Source: Runella aurantiaca
GTDB lineage: Bacteria > Bacteroidota > Bacteroidia > Cytophagales > Spirosomataceae
NCBI RefSeq assembly: GCF_003339505.1
Contig: NZ_QPIW01000012.1
Span: 62,001-126,000 of the forward strand
Direction: 5' to 3'
DNA length: 64,000 nucleotides
The translations under genes were made by a program, and so were the position numbers. The notes below the pieces were generated by a model. It was given only the letters and a program-made list of their open reading frames with translations, was not told the origin of the DNA and searched no databases. This document shows, piece after piece, positions 1 through 7,620 of this stretch. How positions within the stretch are numbered: the first letter of the stretch is position 1; each line of letters begins with the position of its first letter.

Positions 1-155
1 CCGACATGACCGTAAGTACCAAAACCATCATGAATATATCTTTTGATTTTCAAGTGGTCAGTTTTCGCGCCCCAAATGTGTTGTGGGATATACGCTCCGA
101 AACGTATCGCAAAGACAAACTCATGGGCTATAGCGTCTTGACCAAAGTATTTTAG
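1..155 (+). CDS. 3' end of an unidentified gene (partial)
   Basis: An open frame enters at the left edge of the window and reads through 50 codons to a TAG at 153-155. The visible tail alternates hydrophobic and polar residues (for example SFDFQVVSF) and ends in LTKVF. That pattern would suit a beta-rich exported or outer-membrane protein, but no family is recognised. A strong hairpin with a T-run follows at 220-248, which supports this being a real gene end. The start and most of the protein lie outside the window. Confidence 0.55.
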   Translation, partial: DMTVSTKTIMNISFDFQVVSFRAPNVLWDIRSETYRKDKLMGYSVLTKVF

Positions 156-219
156 AAATCAGATGGGGACGTTTTGTTGAATACAGTTTATCAACAAACC
201 ACCAGTTTTACTCCACTTC

Positions 220-248
220 GGGTTGCCCAACGGCAACCCTTATTTTTT
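220..248 (+). terminator. Rho-independent terminator of the partial left-edge gene
   Basis: A perfect 8-bp stem (GGGTTGCC at 220-227, GGCAACCC at 232-239) with a 4-nt loop is followed by TTATTTTTT. The U-tract lies on the + side. It overlaps the stop codon of the convergent gldD. Confidence 0.75.
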
Positions 249-842
249 CCATTTCAGGGTATTAAGCAGGTGCATGACATCTTTTCTGAGAAAATCAATG
301 GCGGGCTTTAGGGAATCTTGCTTGTCGGCAACGGTAAAATATAGCGCCCCCCGCAGGTAATGCTTGGAAGAATCTGTCGTAAAAAACTGGGTATAACTCG
401 GCACATCCCCCGCCAAATCAAACACCACCGCCGTTTGACCCGATTTTGTTTTGATTACCTGTTCCCGAATCCCAGTAGCCCTTACCTGATGTTTTCCCGC
501 TAGTCGATATGCATCATTGATAAATCCCGACAAGCGCTGCGGATTGTTTTGTACCGACTTGTACGTCAACTGAATACTCGCATTTAAGGAAGGATACGCC
601 ACAAAAATCCAGTGCGGCTCCGCCATGCGGAAGGTATCGGGCAAAATCACTGCGCTTTTGGAGTATTCAAACGTGTAAGGATGATCTTCCTTCAGGGTTT
701 GGTAGGTTTGGGGGGGCAAATCCATGCGCGGGTAGCCTTTGGGCTTAGGAACATAATCGGGCGTGGACGAACTACAGGAACTCAGCAAAAAGTATAGCGG
801 CAAAAGGCAAAGAGTCAAAGACCCAATGAGGCCTTTGCCCAT
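240..842 (-). CDS. gldD: Gliding motility lipoprotein GldD
   Basis: The product matches GldD, an outer-membrane or periplasmic lipoprotein needed for Bacteroidota gliding and linked to the type IX secretion machinery. From the start at 842 there is a short charged N-terminus, a hydrophobic stretch (GSLTLCLLPLYFLL) and a lipobox LSSC. After the lipidated Cys comes the family signature PKPKGYPRMDLP, then a HPYTFEYSKSA segment typical of GldD. The open frame extends upstream to 959, but that would overlap birA and add a low-complexity Lys/Gly/Glu leader. The start at 842 puts the signal peptide at the very N-terminus and is preferred. It lies downstream of birA on the same strand, probably co-transcribed. 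In Flavobacterium gldD usually sits beside gldE; no gldE is seen here. Confidence 0.88.
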   Translation of the reverse strand: MGKGLIGSLTLCLLPLYFLLSSCSSSTPDYVPKPKGYPRMDLPPQTYQTLKEDHPYTFEYSKSAVILPDTFRMAEPHWIFVAYPSLNASIQLTYKSVQNNPQRLSGFINDAYRLAGKHQVRATGIREQVIKTKSGQTAVVFDLAGDVPSYTQFFTTDSSKHYLRGALYFTVADKQDSLKPAIDFLRKDVMHLLNTLKWKK

Positions 843-899
843 TTCCTTACCCTTCCCTGCTCCCCTGTTCCCATTTTCCATTTTCCGTTTTCCGTTGTC
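838..899. repeat. Purine/pyrimidine-asymmetric simple repeat upstream of gldD
   Basis: The + strand is almost pure pyrimidine over about 60 nt, with repeating CCATTTTCC, CCGTTTTCC and CCCTGCTCCCC units. On the coding strand it is therefore a purine-rich leader just 5' of the gldD start and inside the birA-gldD gap. If translated it gives a nonsense-like Lys/Gly/Asn string. It could affect spacing, mRNA structure or slippage; no function is shown. Confidence 0.45.
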
Positions 900-918
900 A
901 ATGGCAAACCCCATTTGA

Positions 919-1677
919 TTAAAATACATAACTGATTTCCTTAAAATCAAAATATTCAAGTTTATTATTGATTTGAACCGCCAAATGCCCCGTTTCGGCT
1001 ACTCCCACAATCACCCCTTCTATCTCTTCACCAGCCCGTTGAAATAAGTGCGGCTCCTGATAACGAAAAAGATGCTGCAAATAACGTGTTTTCAGGAGGT
1101 CATACTTTCGATTACGCAATAAAAGATAGTTTTTTTCAATGGAAGCCATCAAATCTGGGAGAAGTGATTCCAACGAAAACTCCTTTCCGAGCATCAACCG
1201 CAGCGATGTGGCGCGGCCTTCTTCAAAATCAAGCTGATTGATATTCAGGCCAATTCCTACGACTGAACTTTCCAGACGATTTCCCTGTAATGTATTTTCA
1301 ATCAAGATTCCGCCTAGTTTTTGATTGTTTACGTAGATGTCGTTGGGCCATTTTATTTTTAGGGGAGGCCCCATGTAAGGAAGTAAAAAATCAAAAACTC
1401 CCAACGACACCGCAATGTTTAACCGAAACTGTTCATTTGCCATCAAAAAATGGGGGCGTAAAATCACGGATAGCGTAAAATTTTCGCCTGGCTTAGCGAG
1501 CCACTGATTGCCGCGTTGGCCGCGCCCTGCCGTCTGGTAATCGGTTATGACAACGGTCCCTTCCAAGCCTTGGCCTTGGCGCAACAAATCAGCCGCTTCG
1601 TCGTTAGTCGACTGACAAGATGGCAGATAAAGGATTTTTTTTCCAATAAACAGGGTTTTGGGCTTACTTTTGTACAA
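919..1677 (-). CDS. birA: Biotin--[acetyl-CoA-carboxylase] ligase BirA
   Basis: The enzyme activates biotin with ATP to biotinyl-5'-AMP and attaches it to the lysine of the acetyl-CoA carboxylase carrier protein in the cytosol. The catalytic core is clear: the biotinoyl-AMP loop GRGQRGNQW at residues 51-59 and KWPNDI near residue 110, followed by GGILIE and a small C-terminal SH3-like domain. At 252 residues there is no N-terminal helix-turn-helix, so this is the monofunctional type that cannot act as the biotin repressor. It is divergent from rsfS, whose start is 46 bp away, and precedes gldD on the same strand. Confidence 0.95.
   Translation of the reverse strand: MYKSKPKTLFIGKKILYLPSCQSTNDEAADLLRQGQGLEGTVVITDYQTAGRGQRGNQWLAKPGENFTLSVILRPHFLMANEQFRLNIAVSLGVFDFLLPYMGPPLKIKWPNDIYVNNQKLGGILIENTLQGNRLESSVVGIGLNINQLDFEEGRATSLRLMLGKEFSLESLLPDLMASIEKNYLLLRNRKYDLLKTRYLQHLFRYQEPHLFQRAGEEIEGVIVGVAETGHLAVQINNKLEYFDFKEISYVF
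1665..1672 (+). promoter_or_regulatory. Possible -7 element for rsfS
   Basis: TACTTTTG fits the Bacteroidota sigma-A -7 consensus TAnnTTTG and lies about 50 nt upstream of the rsfS ATG, just inside the 5' end of the divergent birA. No convincing -33 TTG was found at 19-23 nt spacing, so the call is weak. Confidence 0.3.
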
Positions 1678-1723
1678 AATTTTTTAATTTTAGAATTGAA
1701 TTGATGCAATTTAAAACTTACGC

Positions 1724-2107
1724 ATGAAACAACGCAAATCAAACATTATATCTTCAGAAGAACTGTGCCAGCTGGTTGTGAAGGGAATGCAGGAAAAGAA
1801 AGCAGTAGACATCGTAGTGATGGACCTGCGCGAAATAAAAAACTCCATTACAGACTTCTTTGTTATTTGTACCGGTAACTCCGATACCCAAGTAGACGCC
1901 ATCGCCGATTCCGTCGAAGATGAAGTACAAAAAATCACGAACTCATTGCCTTGGCAGCGTGAAGGGCGTGAAGCAAAAGAATGGATATTGATTGATTATG
2001 TGGATGTTGTGGTCCATGTTTTCAAGAAAGAACGTCGTGAATTCTACGGATTGGAACAACTCTGGGGTGATGCCAAAGTTACCCACGTCGAGGAGGAATT
2101 TGCCTAA
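1724..2107 (+). CDS. rsfS: Ribosome silencing factor RsfS (YbeB/Iojap family)
   Basis: RsfS binds ribosomal protein L14 on the large subunit and blocks joining of the subunits, lowering translation under starvation. The 127-residue length and the motifs fit the family: a central DLREIKNSITDFFVICTG, then the WQREG region and DYVDVVVHVF, ending in the typical FYGLEQLWGDA. The ATG at 1724 gives a normal length. It is followed after about 200 nt by ftsH on the same strand, a conserved neighbourhood in Bacteroidota. Confidence 0.95.
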   Translation: MKQRKSNIISSEELCQLVVKGMQEKKAVDIVVMDLREIKNSITDFFVICTGNSDTQVDAIADSVEDEVQKITNSLPWQREGREAKEWILIDYVDVVVHVFKKERREFYGLEQLWGDAKVTHVEEEFA

Positions 2108-2305
2108 TTGAACATTAGAGATAAAAATAGTGTTTTCTCATTGTACGTGAAAAACTCAACTCTTGCACGTGCAATCAACCATACCTGTTTACAATAATCC
2201 ATTTGTTAATTGTTTTTCGTCCCCGCAGCATCAACCCTTTTTCATTGGTTTTTGACCGGCTCAACGATTAATTATTAACCATTAACCGTTAACGTTTCAA
2301 TTATT

Positions 2306-4312
2306 ATGTCCGAAAACAATGGAAATCCGCTCAACTCCAATAACCGCAATCCGCGCCGTTCCGGGTATCAGGGGTGGATTATTGCGGCATTGGTGTTAGC
2401 AATTTTGGGGATTACCTTCTTCAGTAAAAATACTGCGGTAAGGCCGATTACCCAAAAGAAATTTGAGAAGATGGTTCAAGCACACGAAGTGCAAAATATC
2501 GTCATTGTCAATAGCGAATTTGTAGAAGTAACGCTTACGCCCAAAGCGATGGAAGACCCCAAGTACCGCGCTTTGTTTGCTGACAAGCCTTATTTTGGCA
2601 ATGGAGGTCCCCAATTTCAGTTTGAAGTTACCTCGGCCGATAAATTTTTGGATGACTTCCAAAAACTAAAACCTGATAGCGATTCAATCGACTATGATTT
2701 TGATCGCCGCAGCGACTGGACAGGCTTCCTCAGCACTTGGGGCTTCCTGATTATCATGATTTTGGCCATGTATTTTTTGCTTGGCCGCATGACAGGCGGC
2801 GGTGGTCCCGGTGGTCAGATATTCAACATCGGTCGGTCACGTGCCACTCTTTTTGACGCCGAAAACAAAGTTAAAATAACCTTTAATGACGTTGCTGGTC
2901 TGGAAGAAGCCAAAGAGGAAATCAAAGAGATTGTTGATTACCTAAAAAGTCCAGGCAAATTCACCAAACTTGGGGCAAAAATCCCGAAAGGTGCTTTGTT
3001 GGTAGGCCCTCCCGGTACGGGTAAAACCCTCATCGCAAAAGCGGTAGCGGGTGAAGCCGGTGTCCCTTTCTTCTCCCTTTCAGGTTCTGATTTTGTGGAA
3101 ATGTTTGTCGGTGTGGGTGCCGCTCGTGTGCGTGATTTGTTTAAGCAAGCCAAAGAAAAAGCGCCCTGTATCATCTTTATTGATGAGATTGACGCCGTGG
3201 GCCGTTCACGTGGTCGGGGTGCGATGCCCGGGGCCAATGATGAGCGCGAAAATACCTTGAACTCTCTGTTGGTAGAAATGGACGGTTTTGCGACCGATTC
3301 AGGAATTATCATCATGGCGGCCACCAACCGTCCAGATGTACTTGACCCAGCGTTGTTGCGTCCTGGTCGTTTTGACCGCCAGATTTCGGTTGATAAACCC
3401 GACATTGTAGGTCGTGAGGCTATTTTCAAAGTTCACTTGAAGCCTATCAAACTTTCGCCAGATGTAGACCCTAAAAAATTGGCCGCTCAAACGCCCGGTT
3501 TTGCAGGAGCTGAAATCGCCAACGTCTGTAACGAAGCAGCCCTAATCGCGGCCCGTCGTGACCGTGAAGAAGTGACCATGCAGGATTTTCAGGACGCAAT
3601 GGACCGAGTAATCGGTGGTTTGGAGAAAAAGAACAAACTTATCTCGCCCGACGAAAAGAAAATCGTAGCCTACCACGAAGCAGGCCACGCGGTAGCAGGC
3701 TGGTTCTTGGAGCACGCCGACCCATTGGTTAAAGTAACGATTGTTCCGCGTGGTGTAGCGGCTTTAGGATATGCGCAATACTTGCCGCGTGAGCAGTATC
3801 TGTACCGTACCGAACAACTCATGGACGAAATGTGTATGACGTTGGGAGGCCGCGCGGCCGAAGATGTAGTGTTTGGCAAAGTGTCTACGGGCGCCCTCAG
3901 CGACTTGGAACGCGTAACCAAATTGGCACACAGCATGGTAACCGTATACGGTCTGAACGACAAAATCGGGAACATGTCTTACTACGATTCCAAGCAGTCT
4001 GAGTACTCTTTCAACAAGCCTTATTCGGAAGAAACCGCGCGCATGATTGACGAAGAAATGCGGAAAATTATTGCGCAGGCCTACGACCGTTGTCACGCCT
4101 TGCTCTCGGAGCACCGCGAAGCACTGGAGGTGATTGCCAAAGAATTGTTGGAAAAAGAAATTCTGTTCCAGAGTGACTTGGAGCGTTTGATTGGCAAGCG
4201 TCCTTTCGAAAGAGAGACGGTATATCAAGCCTACATGAACACTGAAAACAGCAACGATCAGGTCAAAGAAGAGAAAGAGGAAGAAGCGACCAGCGAAACC
4301 GAAGCAAAATAA
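2306..4312 (+). CDS. ftsH: ATP-dependent zinc metalloprotease FtsH
   Basis: This is the membrane-anchored AAA+ protease that extracts and degrades membrane and short-lived cytosolic proteins. The order is: membrane segment 1 (about residues 23-40), a periplasmic domain, membrane segment 2 (about 142-160), a Gly-rich linker, the AAA domain with Walker A GPPGTGKT at residue 234, Walker B IIFIDEID, the SRH region with RPGRFDRQ, and the M41 peptidase domain with zinc motif HEAGH at residue 457. At 668 residues it is slightly long because of an acidic Glu-rich C-terminal tail. A clear terminator follows at 4333-4378. Confidence 0.98.
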   Translation: MSENNGNPLNSNNRNPRRSGYQGWIIAALVLAILGITFFSKNTAVRPITQKKFEKMVQAHEVQNIVIVNSEFVEVTLTPKAMEDPKYRALFADKPYFGNGGPQFQFEVTSADKFLDDFQKLKPDSDSIDYDFDRRSDWTGFLSTWGFLIIMILAMYFLLGRMTGGGGPGGQIFNIGRSRATLFDAENKVKITFNDVAGLEEAKEEIKEIVDYLKSPGKFTKLGAKIPKGALLVGPPGTGKTLIAKAVAGEAGVPFFSLSGSDFVEMFVGVGAARVRDLFKQAKEKAPCIIFIDEIDAVGRSRGRGAMPGANDERENTLNSLLVEMDGFATDSGIIIMAATNRPDVLDPALLRPGRFDRQISVDKPDIVGREAIFKVHLKPIKLSPDVDPKKLAAQTPGFAGAEIANVCNEAALIAARRDREEVTMQDFQDAMDRVIGGLEKKNKLISPDEKKIVAYHEAGHAVAGWFLEHADPLVKVTIVPRGVAALGYAQYLPREQYLYRTEQLMDEMCMTLGGRAAEDVVFGKVSTGALSDLERVTKLAHSMVTVYGLNDKIGNMSYYDSKQSEYSFNKPYSEETARMIDEEMRKIIAQAYDRCHALLSEHREALEVIAKELLEKEILFQSDLERLIGKRPFERETVYQAYMNTENSNDQVKEEKEEEATSETEAK

Positions 4313-4332
4313 GCATTTCATTATCATACCGT

Positions 4333-4378
4333 AAAGGGTTAGAAATAGATGGGTTTTCCCTGATTTCTAACCCTTTTT
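4333..4378 (+). terminator. Rho-independent terminator of ftsH
   Basis: A 14-bp stem (AAAGGGTTAGAAAT-type arm at 4333-4346, complementary arm at 4363-4376) closes a 16-nt loop and runs into a T-tract. Confidence 0.85.
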
Positions 4379-4430
4379 CAATTCTATTCTGACCACAAAT
4401 AAACCTTCACAAATAAACCCCTTTTGATGT

Positions 4431-4718
4431 ATGCTTTACGTAATTCATGCCTACGATTTTACCGATGAACAAGCCCTTGAACGCCGCATGGCCGTCAGGC
4501 CCAATCACTTTGATGGCGCAAAACAGTTGAAATCTACTGGAAATTTTGTCTTAGGCGGAGCCTTATTAGACCCTGATGGAAAGATGATTGGGTCAATGAT
4601 GGTGGTTGACTTTGAAGATGAAACAGGGCTCAACCATTGGCTTCAAAACGACCCCTACGTAACTGGCAAGGTATGGGAGAAAATAGATGTAAAACCCTTC
4701 AGAAAAGCTGACATATAG
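4431..4718 (+). CDS. YciI family protein
   Basis: This small (95 aa) cytosolic protein has the dimeric alpha-beta ferredoxin-like fold of the YciI family. The visible signature is MLYVIHAYDF at the start, a conserved RPNHFD (His likely in the putative active site), GALLDPDGKMIGSMMVVDF and NDPYVTGKVWEKIDVKPF near the end. The biochemical role of most YciI proteins is unknown; some relatives act on chlorinated aromatics or as muconolactone isomerase-like enzymes, so no reaction is assigned. It stands alone between two terminators. Confidence 0.88.
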   Translation: MLYVIHAYDFTDEQALERRMAVRPNHFDGAKQLKSTGNFVLGGALLDPDGKMIGSMMVVDFEDETGLNHWLQNDPYVTGKVWEKIDVKPFRKADI

Positions 4719-4727
4719 AAGCCGAAA

Positions 4728-4755
4728 AAGGCACTGCGACGAATCGCAGTGCCTT
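4728..4755. terminator. Hairpin terminator between convergent yciI-like gene and rpsU
   Basis: A perfect 12-bp stem (AAGGCACTGCGA at 4728-4739, TCGCAGTGCCTT at 4744-4755) has a CGAA loop. The A-run at 4725-4729 gives a U-tract on the - side. It probably serves both converging genes. Confidence 0.7.
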
Positions 4756-4783
4756 GATATATATGAAATGACTTTATAATCGC

Positions 4784-4978
4784 TTATAGTTCATCGCCCT
4801 CGCGCATTTTCTGCACGTAAGAGGCATGAATCACTTGCTGACGGCGTTTCACTGATTTCTTTTCGAAAGCAGAGCGTGAACGCAATTCTTTCAAAACTCC
4901 GGTCTTTTCAAATTTCTTTTTGAAACGTTTGAGTGCCTTGTCAATTGATTCGTTTTCTTTGATTTGTACGACGAGCAT
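4784..4978 (-). CDS. rpsU: 30S ribosomal protein S21
   Basis: This 64-residue basic protein is a small-subunit component. It begins [20 protein letters not shown] and contains the [14 protein letters not shown] stretch typical of S21. It is monocistronic, with a plausible promoter at 5015-5045. In Bacteroidota S21 takes part in occluding the anti-Shine-Dalgarno tail of 16S rRNA, which agrees with the lack of clear Shine-Dalgarno sequences in this window. Confidence 0.96.
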   Translation of the reverse strand: MLVVQIKENESIDKALKRFKKKFEKTGVLKELRSRSAFEKKSVKRRQQVIHASYVQKMREGDEL

Positions 4979-5014
4979 ATGTGTTTATGTTTATATCTAT
5001 TTTGAAACGGATTG

Positions 5015-5045
5015 CAAAAATAAAAGTCTGCTTCTAAAAAATCAA
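5015..5045 (-). promoter_or_regulatory. Probable sigma-A promoter of rpsU
   Basis: Read on the - strand, TATTTTTG (5022-5015) matches TAnnTTTG, and a TTG at 5045-5043 lies 20 nt upstream. That is the expected -33/-7 spacing for Bacteroidota. The predicted start of transcription would leave a leader of roughly 30 nt before the rpsU ATG. Confidence 0.5.
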
Positions 5046-5106
5046 CTTTATTTGTGTTTTTGTTTCAGTTATTTACATTCTCCGAGAGAATATCCCTTCC
5101 CAACCC

Positions 5107-6036
5107 ATGAAATACGCCATTATTGACCTTGGAACCAATACTTTCCATTTGTTGATTATTGAACAAAACCCTGACGGGATTATCCCCCTCTTTAAGGCTC
5201 AAATCCCCGCCAAGATAGGCAAAGCAGGTATTAATCAGGGCATTATCACCGAAGAAGCTACCCAACGCGCATTGAATGTACTAAGTCAGTTTCGTCAAAG
5301 AATAGATGAATTTGGCGTTGAGCTTTCCAACACCAAGGCCATTGGCACCAGTGCGATTCGAAACGCAAAAAATGCGAAAGAATTTTGCGCAACGGTCAAA
5401 AAAGAAACAGAAATCACGATTGACATCATTTCGGGCGACCGTGAAGCGGAATTAATCTACCACGGCGTCCGACAAGGAATTGCGTTAGGAGAGAGAATAT
5501 CTGTCATCATGGACATCGGCGGAGGCAGCGTTGAGTTTATCATTTGCAATGCTTCGCGCATCTTTTGGAAACAAAGTTTTGAAATAGGCGGGCAGCGGTT
5601 GCTGGAGCAATTTGTGCTTACTGACCCCATATCGCCGTCGGCAATTCGGCGAATGAATGATTATTTTCAGGAACAGCTTTTACCGCTGGTCAATGCCGCC
5701 CACCAATACGCCCCCCAAGTGCTGGTCGGCTCTTCTGGCTCATTCGATACGTTGATTGACATGGATTTTATGCACCGACTTGGCCATTTGCCGAATCCAT
5801 CACAAACAGGTTTTGAGATTGCAACGGAAGAATTCTACCGCGCTTACCATCTCCTTACCACCCAGAGCCACGATGAGCGCATGACCATTCCTGGCATGAT
5901 AGAGTTACGGGTAGATATGATTGTACCGGGTGTGGTGCTGATTGACCATGTTTTACGGAGTTTGCATATTCAACAGATTCGCTCTTCGACCTATGCATTG
6001 AAAGAAGGAATTATGGCTTGGGTTGTGTCAGTATAA
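5107..6036 (+). CDS. Ppx/GppA-type phosphatase (exopolyphosphatase family)
   Basis: This is a member of the actin-like ASKHA fold. Exopolyphosphatase removes terminal phosphates from polyphosphate; GppA hydrolyses pppGpp. The N-terminal phosphate-1 loop is AIIDLGTNTFHLLI, the central motif is GTSAIRNAKN with SGDREAELIYHG, and the phosphate-2 loop is IMDIGGGSVEFI. At 309 residues it is the short, two-domain form without the C-terminal HD domain of E. coli Ppx, as usual in Bacteroidota. Which of the two substrates is used cannot be told from sequence alone. Confidence 0.92.
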   Translation: MKYAIIDLGTNTFHLLIIEQNPDGIIPLFKAQIPAKIGKAGINQGIITEEATQRALNVLSQFRQRIDEFGVELSNTKAIGTSAIRNAKNAKEFCATVKKETEITIDIISGDREAELIYHGVRQGIALGERISVIMDIGGGSVEFIICNASRIFWKQSFEIGGQRLLEQFVLTDPISPSAIRRMNDYFQEQLLPLVNAAHQYAPQVLVGSSGSFDTLIDMDFMHRLGHLPNPSQTGFEIATEEFYRAYHLLTTQSHDERMTIPGMIELRVDMIVPGVVLIDHVLRSLHIQQIRSSTYALKEGIMAWVVSV

Positions 6037-6039
6037 TTA

Positions 6040-7188
6040 CTATCTCCTTAATATTTTTCGAGCGTTGGTTTGGTATATTTTTTTTAGCGTTCTGGGACTT
6101 AACGACAACCCATACAAAGGCCAATGGTACCCAAACCGATTGTGTTCGTAAAAGTGCTCATCTGCCGACTCAAGGATTCTGAACGTGGTAAGATACATGT
6201 CGCGTGAGAAACCCATGTCGGTACCATAGACCAACCGATTGCTGTATTTTTCCATGAATGCCTTGGCGAAGCGTGGAATCGGGGCAAATTCGGCAAACCG
6301 GGCTGATATATCAGCGTACAAATTGGGATACGCATCCAGTAGCCTCGCCAATTGACTCAAGTCAGCGTTGCAGTTAGCCAAGTGACAAGCGATAAAACTC
6401 GTGCGGGGATTGTCGCGTACAGCCTCTTCAAGCGTTGTAATCAACTGGTCATGGTTCAAAATACCCTCTTTGGTCATATCCACCCGCCATTTGGCAGCGT
6501 TCATCAAACCGTCATTGGTAGAGTCTGACGGCAAGTACATCCAGGCATCCTCCGCTACGTGAATACTGATGGGCATTCCCAGTTCCCCACACTTCATCAA
6601 TAGAGGTTTCATACGGGGGTCATTGATGTGCATACCACGTCCCGGAGTTGGTTTAGAGTACAATTCACCCAAACCTTTGTCGCCCAACTCCCCCACCCCG
6701 CGCGCACCCGATTGGTAGCAGCGTACCAATTCTGCCACCGCCCGCTGCGACCAATCGGGCTGGTCCATTCCAGTATAGTCAAACCCACACCATACCTCAA
6801 AACGATTGGGATAACGGGCGTATTTATGCACCATGGCATCAAAAGCGGTTCCCGTACTGTACGATAAAATGACTGACTTATCAATGCCTACTTCATCCAT
6901 GAGCTGCACCCACCTATCCACATCAGCATCGGTTTTGGGATTATCGTGTGTGTGAAGGTCTACAGCTGGATATTTGGCTTTCTGAATTTTCGATTGGGGC
7001 GTTTTGTAAATTGAGACTGGGCGATAATCTTTTAATTTGACTTGTTGGACATCCTCTGACAGTTCGGTACGTTGCAGGAAATTCAGACGAAAATCTTTCA
7101 ATTTGGCTGACGGTGCTTCCTGACCGAAGGTAACACACTCTACTGCCCCCAAAATGACGGACAAAAGCGTACTGCGGTAGTTAAACAT
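6040..7188 (-). CDS. Exported amidohydrolase-family metal-dependent hydrolase
   Basis: A signal peptide (hydrophobic stretch ending near VTFGQ) precedes a TIM-barrel amidohydrolase of the amidohydrolase-2 type. The metal-binding HxH is in VDLHTHDNP (about residue 78). Further motifs are SIHVAED (His), FIACHLAN (His) and a late YGTDMGF (Asp). These are the usual four ligand positions of the superfamily, so the enzyme looks intact. Substrate is unknown; relatives act as decarboxylases or lactonases. It converges with the ppx gene 3 bp away and has a possible -7 element (TAGATTTG on the - strand, 7259-7252). Confidence 0.85.
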   Translation of the reverse strand: MFNYRSTLLSVILGAVECVTFGQEAPSAKLKDFRLNFLQRTELSEDVQQVKLKDYRPVSIYKTPQSKIQKAKYPAVDLHTHDNPKTDADVDRWVQLMDEVGIDKSVILSYSTGTAFDAMVHKYARYPNRFEVWCGFDYTGMDQPDWSQRAVAELVRCYQSGARGVGELGDKGLGELYSKPTPGRGMHINDPRMKPLLMKCGELGMPISIHVAEDAWMYLPSDSTNDGLMNAAKWRVDMTKEGILNHDQLITTLEEAVRDNPRTSFIACHLANCNADLSQLARLLDAYPNLYADISARFAEFAPIPRFAKAFMEKYSNRLVYGTDMGFSRDMYLTTFRILESADEHFYEHNRFGYHWPLYGLSLSPRTLKKIYQTNARKILRR

Positions 7189-7553
7189 AATACTGTTTTG
7201 ATTTAAGGTTGCTACTTACTAAACTGCTTAGAATCAAACCTTTCTATCCTTCAAATCTACTCACCATGCTACCTTGACGGTACTATATAGCGGCAGGAGT
7301 TAGTTCTATTTGACGAATACAGGAAGGCCCATCAGAAAGATACAACTTGTCTAAAAATTTTTCAGAGAGAATTAAAAGATTTCTACCAACAAAAAGGCAC
7401 TCACTTAACTCTGCTGGCGTTGCATGTCATGGTGGTGCAATACGAACACATTTTTCAACAAAGCCTATTGAAAATCAATATATTGCAAACTTTTTTTACC
7501 CGCTGCGGCCCGAACTACACCCACTGGATAAGGAACGGGCTTGGGCAGGGAAC
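7189..7553. other. Intergenic region, no supported gene
   Basis: The region lies between the amidohydrolase start and the terminator of the dehydratase gene. An 81-codon open frame (7347-7592 +) crosses the terminator hairpin and has no family features, so it is not called. The only signal noted is the possible -7 element at 7252-7259 for the - strand gene. Confidence 0.5.
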
Positions 7554-7588
7554 AAAAAAGCGTCCGACAGTTTAAAACTGTCAGACGC
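7554..7588 (-). terminator. Terminator of the sugar-acid dehydratase gene
   Basis: A 14-bp near-perfect stem (7560-7573 with 7575-7588, one G-T pair) is followed on the - strand by six U. Its GCGTC(T/C)GAC core closely resembles the ilvE terminator at 11957-11993. Confidence 0.8.
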
Positions 7589-7620
7589 CTAACCTATGAC
7601 TATTTTCTGAGCCTCTTTTT

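Noticed and set aside
7347-7592. 81-codon + strand open frame
   Set aside because: It runs through the dehydratase terminator palindrome, shows no domain pattern, and has a composition typical of chance frames.
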